This document shows, piece after piece, positions 1-8,161 of a DNA stretch of 41,393 nt. Source of the DNA: a virus. Every line of letters starts with the position of its first letter. Position 1 is the stretch's first letter. The DNA lies in IMG/VR virus record IMGVR_UViG_3300031227_000128, positions 1-41,393 of that record, one strand, 5' to 3'. The notes under the pieces were generated by a model, which saw nothing but the letters and a program-made list of their open reading frames with translations, searched no databases and had not been told where the DNA came from. A program made the translations under genes and the position numbers.

Positions 1-267
1 CCAACGCTCCACTCATCGCCGCGACCAGCAGGTGTTTCTCCTCCATCTCGAGCATCCCTTTGCCGAACTTCTCCATAAACTTCCGGATCGCCCGTCCCTG
101 CAGGGCACTCTTGCCGCCGGAGATCATTCGCAGCAGGTGGCTGGCCTGGGTCTGTTCGATCGCCCCGGCCACCGGGCCGTAGATGTTCTTAACGAGCTTG
201 GCTTTCTCCAGCTGCTCGGGCGTGATCGGCCCGTCACCGTTGGCCTCCATAAAATAATCCAGCGTGG
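1..267. repeat. Left copy of 267-bp terminal redundancy (assembly closure)
   Basis: Bases 1-267 match 41127-41393 end to end with no gaps and three mismatches (positions 77, 113 and 140, all A/G). Reading the minus-strand gene through the repeat keeps the frame: 1,114 bases on the left plus 8,384 on the right give exactly 3,166 codons. This supports a closed circular or circularly permuted genome of about 41,126 bp, as expected for headful packaging. All three mismatches are synonymous third-position changes (Phe, Gly, Ser). Confidence 0.93.
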
Positions 268-1114
268 CTTCCTGGGCCAGTTCGCCCTCGATCGCCGAGC
301 CAAACATAAACGCCCCGCCATTGCCGCCGGACAGTACATGAGCACCCACAGAGGCAATCGTAAAGGGCAGCATATCCATAATCGTGTTCAATGTCTTTTT
401 GGGATCCGTGAAATATTCCCCAATCCCGTTAACTTCCAGGGGCGTCCACTCGGGGTGGTTCTCGATCACCTGCTGGGCGTAGTCGCTGCCGGAGCGGAAG
501 ATGCTCTGCATCGATTCCTCGATCCAGTTTTGGGCGTCCCCGACGGTGTCGCCGAAGAGCCGGTTCTCCATCCCGAATTTCTCGGCGGCCCCGATAGGGC
601 TCCGTCGCAGCTGCTCGTACCAGGGTTTACTTATTTCGGTTTCTAATCCTCCCTTGAATCGTTCCCACCAGGTGCCCTCGGTGGTATCCGGTACCTGTTC
701 CTGGCCGGCGGCTGCCGCCAGTCCACTCCGAGCGATCTCGAGGTGTCCGTGGGCCAGTCCGTGTGTCACCGTCTGGGTCCAGGTTTTGTCGCCCGTGGCC
801 GCGGCCCTGGTTGCCGGAGCGGCCAGGTGCGCTCGACGCCGGCGGGTCTGACCCAGGCTCCAGGCATCTTCCTCGGGTGTCGCCGATCCGTTCTGCCGCC
901 AGTAGTCCTCGCTGGTATCGTCCTGGTCCTGGTATTCGTTGATTAACTCCTGAGGACTGCGCAGCGGGGGGGATGAAACAGGCTCTCCGGTCCGTCCCAG
1001 CATGGCCATGCGGTCATCGGGCTGCACTTGCCTTTTTTCTTCTTTGACCGCCCGGGTGATCAACGCATAGGGATCGGGAGGGTTCTTCGTCAGCGTATTT
1101 TCAGTCAGACCCAT
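1..1114 (-). CDS. N-terminal 371 codons of giant polyvalent virion protein (continues from the right end)
   Basis: An open minus-strand frame starts at ATG 1114 and runs off base 1 without a stop. It continues in frame at 41126 and ends at 32743. The start has a good ribosome site (AGAAAGGAAA, about 6 bases upstream) and lies 37 bases after the preceding gene. The first residues are MGLTENTLTKNPPDPY. Residues 1-200 are charged and Gln/Arg-rich. Residues about 235-262 are hydrophobic and Gly-rich (around TIMDMLPFTIASVGAHV), then a helical segment runs into the repeated end. Such amphipathic N-termini are typical of very large phage proteins ejected with DNA. The gene is split only by where the circle was cut, so the window gives no hint of truncation. 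Confidence 0.88.
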   Translation of the reverse strand, partial: MGLTENTLTKNPPDPYALITRAVKEEKRQVQPDDRMAMLGRTGEPVSSPPLRSPQELINEYQDQDDTSEDYWRQNGSATPEEDAWSLGQTRRRRAHLAAPATRAAATGDKTWTQTVTHGLAHGHLEIARSGLAAAAGQEQVPDTTEGTWWERFKGGLETEISKPWYEQLRRSPIGAAEKFGMENRLFGDTVGDAQNWIEESMQSIFRSGSDYAQQVIENHPEWTPLEVNGIGEYFTDPKKTLNTIMDMLPFTIASVGAHVLSGGNGGAFMFGSAIEGELAQEATLDYFMEANGDGPITPEQLEKAKLVKNIYGPVAGAIEQTQASHLLRMISGGKSALQGRAIRKFMEKFGKGMLEMEEKHLLVAAMSGAL

Positions 1115-1150
1115 GTCGAGTTTCCTTTCTCGGTTTACGTCGGGGTTGCG

Positions 1151-2110
1151 TTAGGCGGCGGCCCCACTCATCGCCATCCCGCCACCCATCCCTCCGCCTG
1201 CCCCGGCTCCGGCTCCGGCTCCGGCTCCAGCTGCTCCGGCACCGGCCCCGCCGCCGCCAAAACTTGCCCCGAACCCGCCTTTGGAACCTTGACTCAGGAG
1301 GTTTCGCCAGCCAGAATCATTCATCAAGATCTTCTTGATCTGATCCCAGCTCATACCCTTATATTTTTCTTTAGCCTTGAAGAGACTTTCCCTCTGATCG
1401 TCGGTGAGGCGGCTCTTATTTATCCAATCCGGCATCTTGGATTTACCGGACGATTCGGCATTTTGCACCCCTTTGCCGGTGCCCCTGTCCCCGACCAAAT
1501 TTTTACTTGCATCGGACTGGGGCTGGCTGGAGGCTACAGTAACCGAGGGAACGCTGCCGCCGGTCCCGCCGCCGCCGCTTTGTTCATTGCCACTGCCTTT
1601 GGATCCTTTGTTGGGTGTTTTATTATCGCCCAGCTCGTTTGTGGGGGCTATGCCACCTCCTTCGCTACCTGGGCCGTTGCCAACCAATCCCCCCCGCATC
1701 ATATCAGTCATCGAGTCGTAGTATTTATCATGACTGTTCTTGGGCGCTAAGACCTGGCCGGCGTATTTCGATTCCATATCGGTCATGCCACCGCGGTAGG
1801 GGGCGTTGGGGTTCATCGATTCGGTGAATCGTCCCCAGCTGCTGATGCCTTGCTGTCCGACCGCTCGCTCCCGCAGGATCGCGGCCATTTCGGCCTGTCG
1901 TCCCTCGGGCGTTTTTTGACCCAGCAGCCGCTCGATGCTCTCGTTCTCGGCCCGGGCCATTTTATGGGCTTCCACTTTATCGAGGCCCTGGTTGATGTTG
2001 TCACCCATGCCATCCATCGAGCTCAACAATGTTTTTAAATGTTCGGAGCTCGCGGTCCGGGTGGTGGTCGTAAATCCGGTCCCGCTGAGTCCTATTCCAC
2101 CAATTCCCAT
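1151..2110 (-). CDS. Probable internal/ejection protein, Gly-rich C-terminus
   Basis: This 319-aa protein is of a type not matched to a named family. The N-terminal third is Gly/Thr-rich, then comes a helical region (about 25-80) with a possible coiled coil. The middle is low complexity (Gly, Ser, Asn). A compact helical segment near residues 225-270 (MPDWINKSRLTDDQ...) precedes an Ala-Gly repeat tail. A ribosome site (AGGAAAGGAT) lies upstream of ATG 2110. It sits between two other putative ejection proteins and directly upstream of the giant protein, the position of internal core or ejection proteins in podoviruses (compare T7 gp14-16 and P22 gp7/gp20/gp16). Role inferred from position and composition only. 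Confidence 0.7.
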   Translation of the reverse strand: MGIGGIGLSGTGFTTTTRTASSEHLKTLLSSMDGMGDNINQGLDKVEAHKMARAENESIERLLGQKTPEGRQAEMAAILRERAVGQQGISSWGRFTESMNPNAPYRGGMTDMESKYAGQVLAPKNSHDKYYDSMTDMMRGGLVGNGPGSEGGGIAPTNELGDNKTPNKGSKGSGNEQSGGGGTGGSVPSVTVASSQPQSDASKNLVGDRGTGKGVQNAESSGKSKMPDWINKSRLTDDQRESLFKAKEKYKGMSWDQIKKILMNDSGWRNLLSQGSKGGFGASFGGGGAGAGAAGAGAGAGAGAGGGMGGGMAMSGAAA

Positions 2111-2134
2111 GATTCAAATCCTTTCCTGGTTAGT

Positions 2135-2878
2135 TTACGCGGTTGCTCCGCCAGCGCCGCCGGCGACTGCCATCCCGGCCGCCGCGTACGGGTTGCCCGT
2201 CTTGGATCCCTCACTGAAGCCCTTCATCATCCCGGCGATCATCTCGCTGAACCGTGAGGGCTTTGCCTCAGTCATGTACCAGGGTCGCTGGTACCAGGGC
2301 TGATAGGACAACAGCTGCTGGGCGGCATCGGCCTTCATGGCGGTCGTCTGGTTTTCCTGGTTGAAGCTGGCCTGGTTCTGGGCCTGTTCCAGTTGCCGCG
2401 GCAGTCCGCCATATTGGCTGGACGCCGCCACGCGGGTGTATTCGTTGTCGCGAGCCCGTTCGGCCATCAACAACTGGCCCAGCAGCTGCAGCCGCTTGTT
2501 AGACATCCCCTCGCGGTACTGGCCCTCGGATTTAAGCGCCGTGGACGAACGGGTCATGCCGGCTTTTTGAGCGAAGCGACGAACGGCACCGGCCCCCTGT
2601 TCCTCTTCGGCCTGCAGCTCTTGCCGCATCCCCTGGTAATAGGGACTGGTGGCCGGATCGTATTGCGCATCGCCCGCCAGAATTTTTGCCAGAATGCCCT
2701 GTCCCTTGGATTCGTTGGCGCTCATCCCCGCAATCTTCAGTTCCGGAGCCTCATAGTCACTCTGCAGTCCCTGCAGGTAGAGCCGGTTCTGAGCGGCCCA
2801 GGGAGTTTCCATTAATTTGGCCTTGGGTCCCATGCGGACCCGGGCTTTCCGACTGCTAAAAAATTCTTCAAATCCCAT
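2135..2878 (-). CDS. Probable internal virion / DNA-ejection protein
   Basis: A 247-aa protein that is mostly helical and Gln/Ala-rich. The central stretch, about 80-190, is predicted coiled-coil-like (QELQAEEEQGAGAVRRFAQ...). The C-terminus (about 215-247) is hydrophobic and Gly/Ala-rich (KTGNPYAAAGMAVAGGAGGA), a tail often seen in small podoviral ejection proteins that meet membranes. The start at 2878 has AAAGGA 7-8 bases upstream. It lies 24 bases upstream of the next gene in the late operon. No enzymatic motif is visible. Assignment as an ejection-apparatus protein rests on size, composition and gene order. Confidence 0.68.
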   Translation of the reverse strand: MGFEEFFSSRKARVRMGPKAKLMETPWAAQNRLYLQGLQSDYEAPELKIAGMSANESKGQGILAKILAGDAQYDPATSPYYQGMRQELQAEEEQGAGAVRRFAQKAGMTRSSTALKSEGQYREGMSNKRLQLLGQLLMAERARDNEYTRVAASSQYGGLPRQLEQAQNQASFNQENQTTAMKADAAQQLLSYQPWYQRPWYMTEAKPSRFSEMIAGMMKGFSEGSKTGNPYAAAGMAVAGGAGGATA

Positions 2879-2894
2879 GGTATATTCCTTTATG

Positions 2895-4643
2895 TTACGG
2901 AGTTGTGACGGTTACAATAATTCCATTCACAACTGTGACTAAGTCTCCGTTCTCAATTGAAAACGATCCACTGAAAACAGCCGTGCCGCCGGTGATCGCC
3001 TCTGCATTTACTTTTAACTTTCCCCCATCACTCCAGTCGATGATCGCCCGTTCCGTGGCGTCAATGCCTAAGATAACATCATACCCCGGGCGGCTCGATG
3101 CATTATCTGTCGGCGAAGCCGCGGTGAAGAGGCAACAGTCAAAGGATTGCAAGGTTGATCCGCTCAGATCGAAATCAGGGAAGCCGCCGCCCAGTCCCCC
3201 ATTCACACTGCGGATCCCCAAACTATTTCCCACCACCGCCTCGGCGTGTCCAATGCAGGCGTACACTTCCGGGGTAGAGGTGGTATCACTACGAATCAAC
3301 ACTCCACACTGGTCGGCATCGTCGCTGACTGCCTGGGTAGTGGTGTACCAGGTGCTACTCCAAATCCGTTGTTGCCAATACCCCACCCCGTTGGCGTCTT
3401 TTCCAAACTCCACAGAGTACGTCACTCCATAGGATGCCGTGGACCCGACATATACATTCCCAGATCCATCCCCGGTCAGCAAACTGTTGCCAATCGTGGC
3501 GGTCCCGGCGGTCACGTCAATTGTGATTCCATCCAAGGTAAGGGAGCCCGCGTCAATGTCGGCGGCGTTCAGCGTACCGCGAATGTCGAAGGTTTCCAGC
3601 ACCTGGTCCCACTTGCACCCATTGTTGTTCGCGTAGTCGCCAAGGGTGACGTCCCCCGCATGGTCACCGGTCACTAAAACCTCGAATACCTTGGCTGGGG
3701 TACCCGCGTTGTTCCAGCAGGCGATCCCGGTAGTCGCGTCCGGGAAGATCTCCACCCGGCCACCGCTGGCAGCACTGACGATCACGGATCCGGTCAGTTT
3801 AATCCCTGCCCCGTCGAATACAAATTTTACTCCGGATGAGTTCCCGATGGACAATTTTGGTAATTTAGGCGGTCCAGCTTTCATTCCAATCCAGTACCCG
3901 GTTCCGGTATCAAAGTCCGTCTGACCGCTGCGAATGTAAGAATCATAATTGCTGGCGGGATTCAAGGTGATCCCTTTTTGGCTCAACAACAAACCATCTT
4001 CTATCGTGTCTAAGGTGCCGTCCCAATCCGAATCATTGGTTAACGACGAAACCGAGATGGTGGTGGTGGATATCTCGGTTGCTGTAACCGAGTTCGCTTT
4101 CAATAATCCGGCGTGCATGACCGGAGCCTGCACGGCGGGCCATACATTCGTTCCGTCAAACCAGGCCATAACCCAGTCGCCGACCTGCGGGGTGTAGGTT
4201 GACTCCAAGTTGTACGCGGTGAACGCTAACCCGCTATTGCGGGCGGGGTTCCATACGATAATATCGGAAGTGCTGCCGGTGCTGTCGTTCGCCACGATGT
4301 ACTCTGTGGCCCCGTACTTGATCGTGATCCCCGTCCAAACCGGCCCGCCGGAAACAGTAAAGGCTCCCGCGATCATCATGGGGAGCAGGAAGGTGTCGGT
4401 AGAGATGGCCGCAATCGCCGTGGTATTGGCGGCAACGGTCACCGATTCGAGTTCATGCGTATCGCCCCAGGCCTGGGCGTGGCTTTCCATGACTACCTCG
4501 ATCAGGGCGTTGAGCCGCTCGGTCAGGCTCTGTACCTGGGCCTCGAGCACCGCATTGCGTTCTGCGCTCGTGGCGGAGGGCAGCAATTCGATCGGATCCA
4601 TCGGTTCCGGCAGCAGCAGGGTTTTGGAGCCTTTCTGGGTCAT
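2895..4643 (-). CDS. Tail fibre / receptor-binding-like structural protein
   Basis: I take ATG 4643, which overlaps the stop of the upstream gene (ATGA), giving 582 aa; a longer upstream reading is possible but lies inside the previous gene. Residues 1-60 are a short leader with a coiled-coil stretch (AERNAVLEAQVQSLTERLN). The rest is Gly/Thr/Asp-rich beta-type sequence with repeated short motifs, typical of trimeric fibres or of proteins that decorate tail tips. No catalytic motif or chaperone cleavage site was recognised. It follows the gp10-like tail protein and precedes the ejection proteins, consistent with a tail needle or fibre component. Confidence 0.65.
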   Translation of the reverse strand: MTQKGSKTLLLPEPMDPIELLPSATSAERNAVLEAQVQSLTERLNALIEVVMESHAQAWGDTHELESVTVAANTTAIAAISTDTFLLPMMIAGAFTVSGGPVWTGITIKYGATEYIVANDSTGSTSDIIVWNPARNSGLAFTAYNLESTYTPQVGDWVMAWFDGTNVWPAVQAPVMHAGLLKANSVTATEISTTTISVSSLTNDSDWDGTLDTIEDGLLLSQKGITLNPASNYDSYIRSGQTDFDTGTGYWIGMKAGPPKLPKLSIGNSSGVKFVFDGAGIKLTGSVIVSAASGGRVEIFPDATTGIACWNNAGTPAKVFEVLVTGDHAGDVTLGDYANNNGCKWDQVLETFDIRGTLNAADIDAGSLTLDGITIDVTAGTATIGNSLLTGDGSGNVYVGSTASYGVTYSVEFGKDANGVGYWQQRIWSSTWYTTTQAVSDDADQCGVLIRSDTTSTPEVYACIGHAEAVVGNSLGIRSVNGGLGGGFPDFDLSGSTLQSFDCCLFTAASPTDNASSRPGYDVILGIDATERAIIDWSDGGKLKVNAEAITGGTAVFSGSFSIENGDLVTVVNGIIVTVTTP

Positions 4644-6496
4644 GTCCGCCTCCCATCTTCGATGGTGAACCAGGGGATCAACCCCACAAACCGGAACTGG
4701 GTGGCCCCGGCGATTTTCAGCAGCAAGGTACGGCAGCGCCAATCGAGTCCAGTCAGACGGACCCGAACAAACTTCTCGCCCGCCGAACTAACCAGGCTCA
4801 CCGTGCCGCCGGTCTGCCAGCTGCTCTCAAAGTCGCGTTTGTACGAGATCGTGAGCGAGCCGGTTTCCTCACGCCGGAACCAGAATTCGATTTCATGGAT
4901 CCGTTTATAGTGGGCAATCGCCTGCCGCGGATCCAGGGACCGGGGATACGGATTCAGGTGTAGAGTGAATGAACCGGTATAGGCACTGGACCCGTCCAGG
5001 ATCGAGCTGAACAACCGCCAGCCCTTCCCATCCGTATCCCCCGCGATCACCGGCCGATGGCCCGGCTGGACCTCCACCATGTTGATGGTGTCCCAGCTGA
5101 TCTCATCAATCGAGTCGAAGGGGATGGTGTCAATGGTATACCCTGCCGTGGGCTTGTAACTGCCCAGGGCACTGTAGCCCTCATCCCCCGTGACCCAGAT
5201 ATAGCCGGAGCCATCTTTCGTCAACATCAAGGTTTTATTGTTGCTGGTCGCATCCGCCCCCGACGGGATCGACCAGACCACCGCCCGGTACCGCGGGATA
5301 TAGAGACTGCGGATCAGATGCACATAGTCATCCGGGATCTCCCGGGCCAGCTCGGGGATGGCCTTCGAGACGATGGGAAACCCGTTGGTGGATCCAGCCA
5401 CCTGGCGGAAGGTTTTGTCACTGGCATAGAAAAACAGGCCCCCATCCGCCCCGTTACAGATCGAGTCGGGAGAGTAGGTGCCTATGGTATTGGACATTTT
5501 GACAATATTAAAGACCAGGTCGGTAGCCGTCAGCCACATTCTCGAAAAGGTCCGCTCCTTGAAGATCATCAAGAAGTCGCCATATTTCCCGAACCCGGTG
5601 AGCACATGCGGATTGGGCAGGGTGGCGGTCCCGGAATCACCGTCCAGAAAATTTGTCTCCACCCCCAGGGCACACCAATCGATATCCTGGGGACAGCTGT
5701 TACCGCCCTTTTGCGTATAGCCCAGGATCAGGTAGTTTTCATGCTCCACGCAGAAACAGGCGTAGCCGATATAGATGGCGGCGGAGTACTCGGGGCCGTG
5801 GTCCGACTGGATTTGGTAGGTTTTCCCGGTGATGTTGTCCCCATCAAACGCCCCGGTCAGGGTGATCTCGGTATTTCCCACCACGGTATCTACCACATAG
5901 GGTGCCGTCTGACCGGTAATGAAGACCCGGTCGTCTTCGCTGACATTGGCACTCCAGAGGGTATCGGTCCCGGTCAGGGTCAGGCTCTCATCGTTAATCG
6001 CTACCGTGCCGACCGAATACTCATCGGTTTCCGCCAGGTTCTGAAAGAGAGAGTTCGTCCCGTTCCAGTAGAGGGGCCGGTCTGCCGGGGACCCCGTCAG
6101 CCAGCCGTTGTTGGTGGCGATGAGTTGGTCATTAAAGGTAACGGTCGACCAGGCGGTACAGGTTTCCCGGCAGGTATGTTTCAGATCCCACTCCTTCCCG
6201 ACGGCATCCCAGTGATAGATGTGGTCGGCGGTGAACGCGCACAAATAACTGGTCAGGTCGTTTTTCTCCAGGAAATGATAGTGCAGGATCTCCAGCCCAT
6301 CCGGCATGGCCTGTGCATCCAGGTCGCCATCCACAAATTCCTTGACCGGTTTTTTGGCCCGGTGGATCTCACCATTATCGACCAGGACGTTGGTGTTGTC
6401 GGTATGCATCGCCGCTTCGAGCAATAACTCCGGCGCATCCTGCCGCAACCCCAGCACCGGGGCGAAGATCGGAAAAGGCTGTTTGTCCCTGGGCAT
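4640..6496 (-). CDS. P22 gp10-like tail / packaged-DNA stabilisation protein
   Basis: About 618 aa. ATG 6496 is preferred over ATG 6502, because the GAGGAG ribosome site is then 6 bases away instead of overlapping. The protein opens with a typical tail-hub style segment (FAPVLGLRQDAPELLLEAAMHTDNTNVLVDNGEI) followed by many beta-strand repeats with Asn-Gly turns. This resembles the propeller-like proteins that plug the podoviral neck (P22 gp10 family and similar). Residues about 300-340 (GKYGDFLMIFKERTFSRMW) match the pattern in these proteins where the hub contacts neighbours. The stop overlaps the start of the fibre gene. Family call is by pattern, not by alignment. Confidence 0.65.
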   Translation of the reverse strand: MPRDKQPFPIFAPVLGLRQDAPELLLEAAMHTDNTNVLVDNGEIHRAKKPVKEFVDGDLDAQAMPDGLEILHYHFLEKNDLTSYLCAFTADHIYHWDAVGKEWDLKHTCRETCTAWSTVTFNDQLIATNNGWLTGSPADRPLYWNGTNSLFQNLAETDEYSVGTVAINDESLTLTGTDTLWSANVSEDDRVFITGQTAPYVVDTVVGNTEITLTGAFDGDNITGKTYQIQSDHGPEYSAAIYIGYACFCVEHENYLILGYTQKGGNSCPQDIDWCALGVETNFLDGDSGTATLPNPHVLTGFGKYGDFLMIFKERTFSRMWLTATDLVFNIVKMSNTIGTYSPDSICNGADGGLFFYASDKTFRQVAGSTNGFPIVSKAIPELAREIPDDYVHLIRSLYIPRYRAVVWSIPSGADATSNNKTLMLTKDGSGYIWVTGDEGYSALGSYKPTAGYTIDTIPFDSIDEISWDTINMVEVQPGHRPVIAGDTDGKGWRLFSSILDGSSAYTGSFTLHLNPYPRSLDPRQAIAHYKRIHEIEFWFRREETGSLTISYKRDFESSWQTGGTVSLVSSAGEKFVRVRLTGLDWRCRTLLLKIAGATQFRFVGLIPWFTIEDGRRT

Positions 6497-6511
6497 GGTC
6501 ATCTCCTCTTA

Positions 6512-7492
6512 TTAGGGGCGCACGCCCCAGGCGGTCCAGTAATAGGTCTTGCCGCCATCGTTGACCTGGGCTTTACCGGCGATGACCGTAAACTCGGTCC
6601 CGTCGATAGTCAGGTCCTCGTTCTCTCCGCCACCTGAGGGATTCCAATAGACGGCACCGGCATCGGTCACCAGCCCGATCACCTCGCCGGTCCCGCCGTT
6701 GGTGGTCTTGATGGTCAGGTACCGGATGGTGATCGCGGTATCGACCGTGATCGGGGTAGAGTTATCAACGGATCCGGAATAACTGCCCCAGCTCATCACC
6801 GGGGACGCGACATCATCGGTATCGGTGTTGTCAGCCGGAGTCTTAATACTCAGCCCCACACCCGCTTCGTTGGCGTCCATATCGATGGTCACATCATCGC
6901 AGAAAAACCCCTTCGTCAACGCCACATGTCCCTTGCATATCCCGTTCGGGTCGGTTTCATCGGCATCCCCGGCCTTTAACTGCAGCAACCCGGCAGCAGT
7001 GATCTCGATCGTACTGTCATCGACGATATTACAGTCTGCCAGGATGAAGTCTTTGGGCTCCAGTTTCAGACAAGTCACATCGGCGGTCGAGTCGAACGCG
7101 GTCAGCTGCTTGACATAGCTCCCCTCATCCAACCAGGTCAGCTCGCTGATTACCGAGGCATCATCCGCCGCGGCCTCTTTAATGTACAGGATCCCCTGGT
7201 TGGTGCTCGGGGTCGGCTGGGTTTCGGCCGCGGTGTACCGGTCGTCAAAGGTGATCTTCCGGTGATACCCTATGTTGGGATCGTCACAGTCCGAATCGGT
7301 GTCCTGTTGGAAGCAGTGGTCCACATTGAGCCGTTCCTGCAGGGCGTACTTGGTTCCGGTCCGGATCATCTCATCGAGCAGGGTGGGACTCTCCGATCCG
7401 GTCGGGTAGTCACACTGAAACTCATAGGTGAACCCGCACAACATCGCGACCAGAAGGGCCGCCGAAAAGCATAAAAACAGTTTCGCTTTCAT
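6512..7492 (-). CDS. Exported virion-operon protein with signal peptide
   Basis: 326 aa from ATG 7492 (GTG 7495 is an alternative; AAAGGA lies upstream). The N-terminus has a clear Sec signal: basic KAK, then a hydrophobic core (LFLCFSAALLVAMLCGF), then a probable cleavage region near residue 22-25. The mature part has several cysteines (QCDYPTG, HCFQQDTDSDCDD, CLKL, DCNIV, CKGH, FFCDD), plausible disulfides outside the cytoplasm. The remainder is Thr/Asp/Gly-rich beta sequence, and the C-terminus (about 270-326) looks like a fibre knob (ENEDLTIDGTEFTVIAGKAQ). A signal peptide on a protein encoded among neck and tail genes is unusual. Function unknown. Confidence 0.62.
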   Translation of the reverse strand: MKAKLFLCFSAALLVAMLCGFTYEFQCDYPTGSESPTLLDEMIRTGTKYALQERLNVDHCFQQDTDSDCDDPNIGYHRKITFDDRYTAAETQPTPSTNQGILYIKEAAADDASVISELTWLDEGSYVKQLTAFDSTADVTCLKLEPKDFILADCNIVDDSTIEITAAGLLQLKAGDADETDPNGICKGHVALTKGFFCDDVTIDMDANEAGVGLSIKTPADNTDTDDVASPVMSWGSYSGSVDNSTPITVDTAITIRYLTIKTTNGGTGEVIGLVTDAGAVYWNPSGGGENEDLTIDGTEFTVIAGKAQVNDGGKTYYWTAWGVRP

Positions 7493-7504
7493 CACAAAAT
7501 CCTT

Positions 7505-8146
7505 TCATACATCATGGTATTTGGTTTGACGCGGTGGCGTGGGCCGATGCGTCCCGATCAATCGTTCGATGGCCTGTTCGTACAGGCCCTTGAAATCCGT
7601 GGCTCTGTCTGGCTGATCCTTACTCAGCAAGAAACGGTAGTAGGTCCCATGTGCGATCGCCGCGAAGAACTCATCGCCGTATTCGATCGTAGCGCTGCGG
7701 GCATGCCGCTTGGTGTAATCTGTCACCAGGGCATAGGCCACGTCCGGAGTCGGATCCAGGTACAGGCTCCCGTTGTACACCGCGTACCGTACCGGCCGAT
7801 CGGTGTTCGCGGGATCACTGGAGGATTCGCCCGCTTTTTCCGTCATCAGGGCGGCGTACGTTACTTCCTCCAGCGGGAGGCAGCGGCTGGCATTGGTATC
7901 ATCATCGATGAGCTGCAGCAACTCGATCCGCTTGAGCCCGGTCAGGGTACTCAGGGATACCGTTATGGTGTTGGCGGAAGTAGCCAGGCTGGTATCCTGG
8001 GCCTGCAGCAGATCCCCTTCGGGTCGATCGGACAGATCCACCAGGGTATCCTTCAGGGCGTGGACAAACTCCGTATCCGTATCGGAGATCGTCGCGCCGA
8101 AATAGTCGCTCATCCAGGCCGCAATTTCCACTGCTGTAATAGACAT
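7505..8146 (-). CDS. Head-tail adaptor-like protein
   Basis: 213 aa. The first 60 residues are helical (ITAVEIAAWMSDYFG ... FVHALKDTLVDLSDR), a mid-region of beta strands follows (about 60-140), and a helical C-terminus ends in a basic tail (YEQAIERLIGTHRPTPPRQTK). This layout is common to podoviral adaptor/gp4-type proteins, where N-terminal helices dock on the portal. A ribosome site (AGGAG) lies about 8 bases before ATG 8146. The gene stands between the tailspike and the exported protein, away from the portal, so the adaptor assignment is moderate. Confidence 0.55.
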   Translation of the reverse strand: MSITAVEIAAWMSDYFGATISDTDTEFVHALKDTLVDLSDRPEGDLLQAQDTSLATSANTITVSLSTLTGLKRIELLQLIDDDTNASRCLPLEEVTYAALMTEKAGESSSDPANTDRPVRYAVYNGSLYLDPTPDVAYALVTDYTKRHARSATIEYGDEFFAAIAHGTYYRFLLSKDQPDRATDFKGLYEQAIERLIGTHRPTPPRQTKYHDV

Positions 8147-8161
8147 ACTCTTGGCTCCTGT

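Noticed and set aside
1-267. Tandem gene duplication at the ends
   Set aside because: The repeats reach exactly to the two window edges and keep a single gene in frame, so assembly closure is simpler.
5057-6427. 456-codon plus-strand ORF opposite the tail gene
   Set aside because: Lies entirely antisense to a confident minus-strand gene, with His/Pro/Arg/Gly-rich nonsense composition typical of shadow frames in GC-rich DNA.
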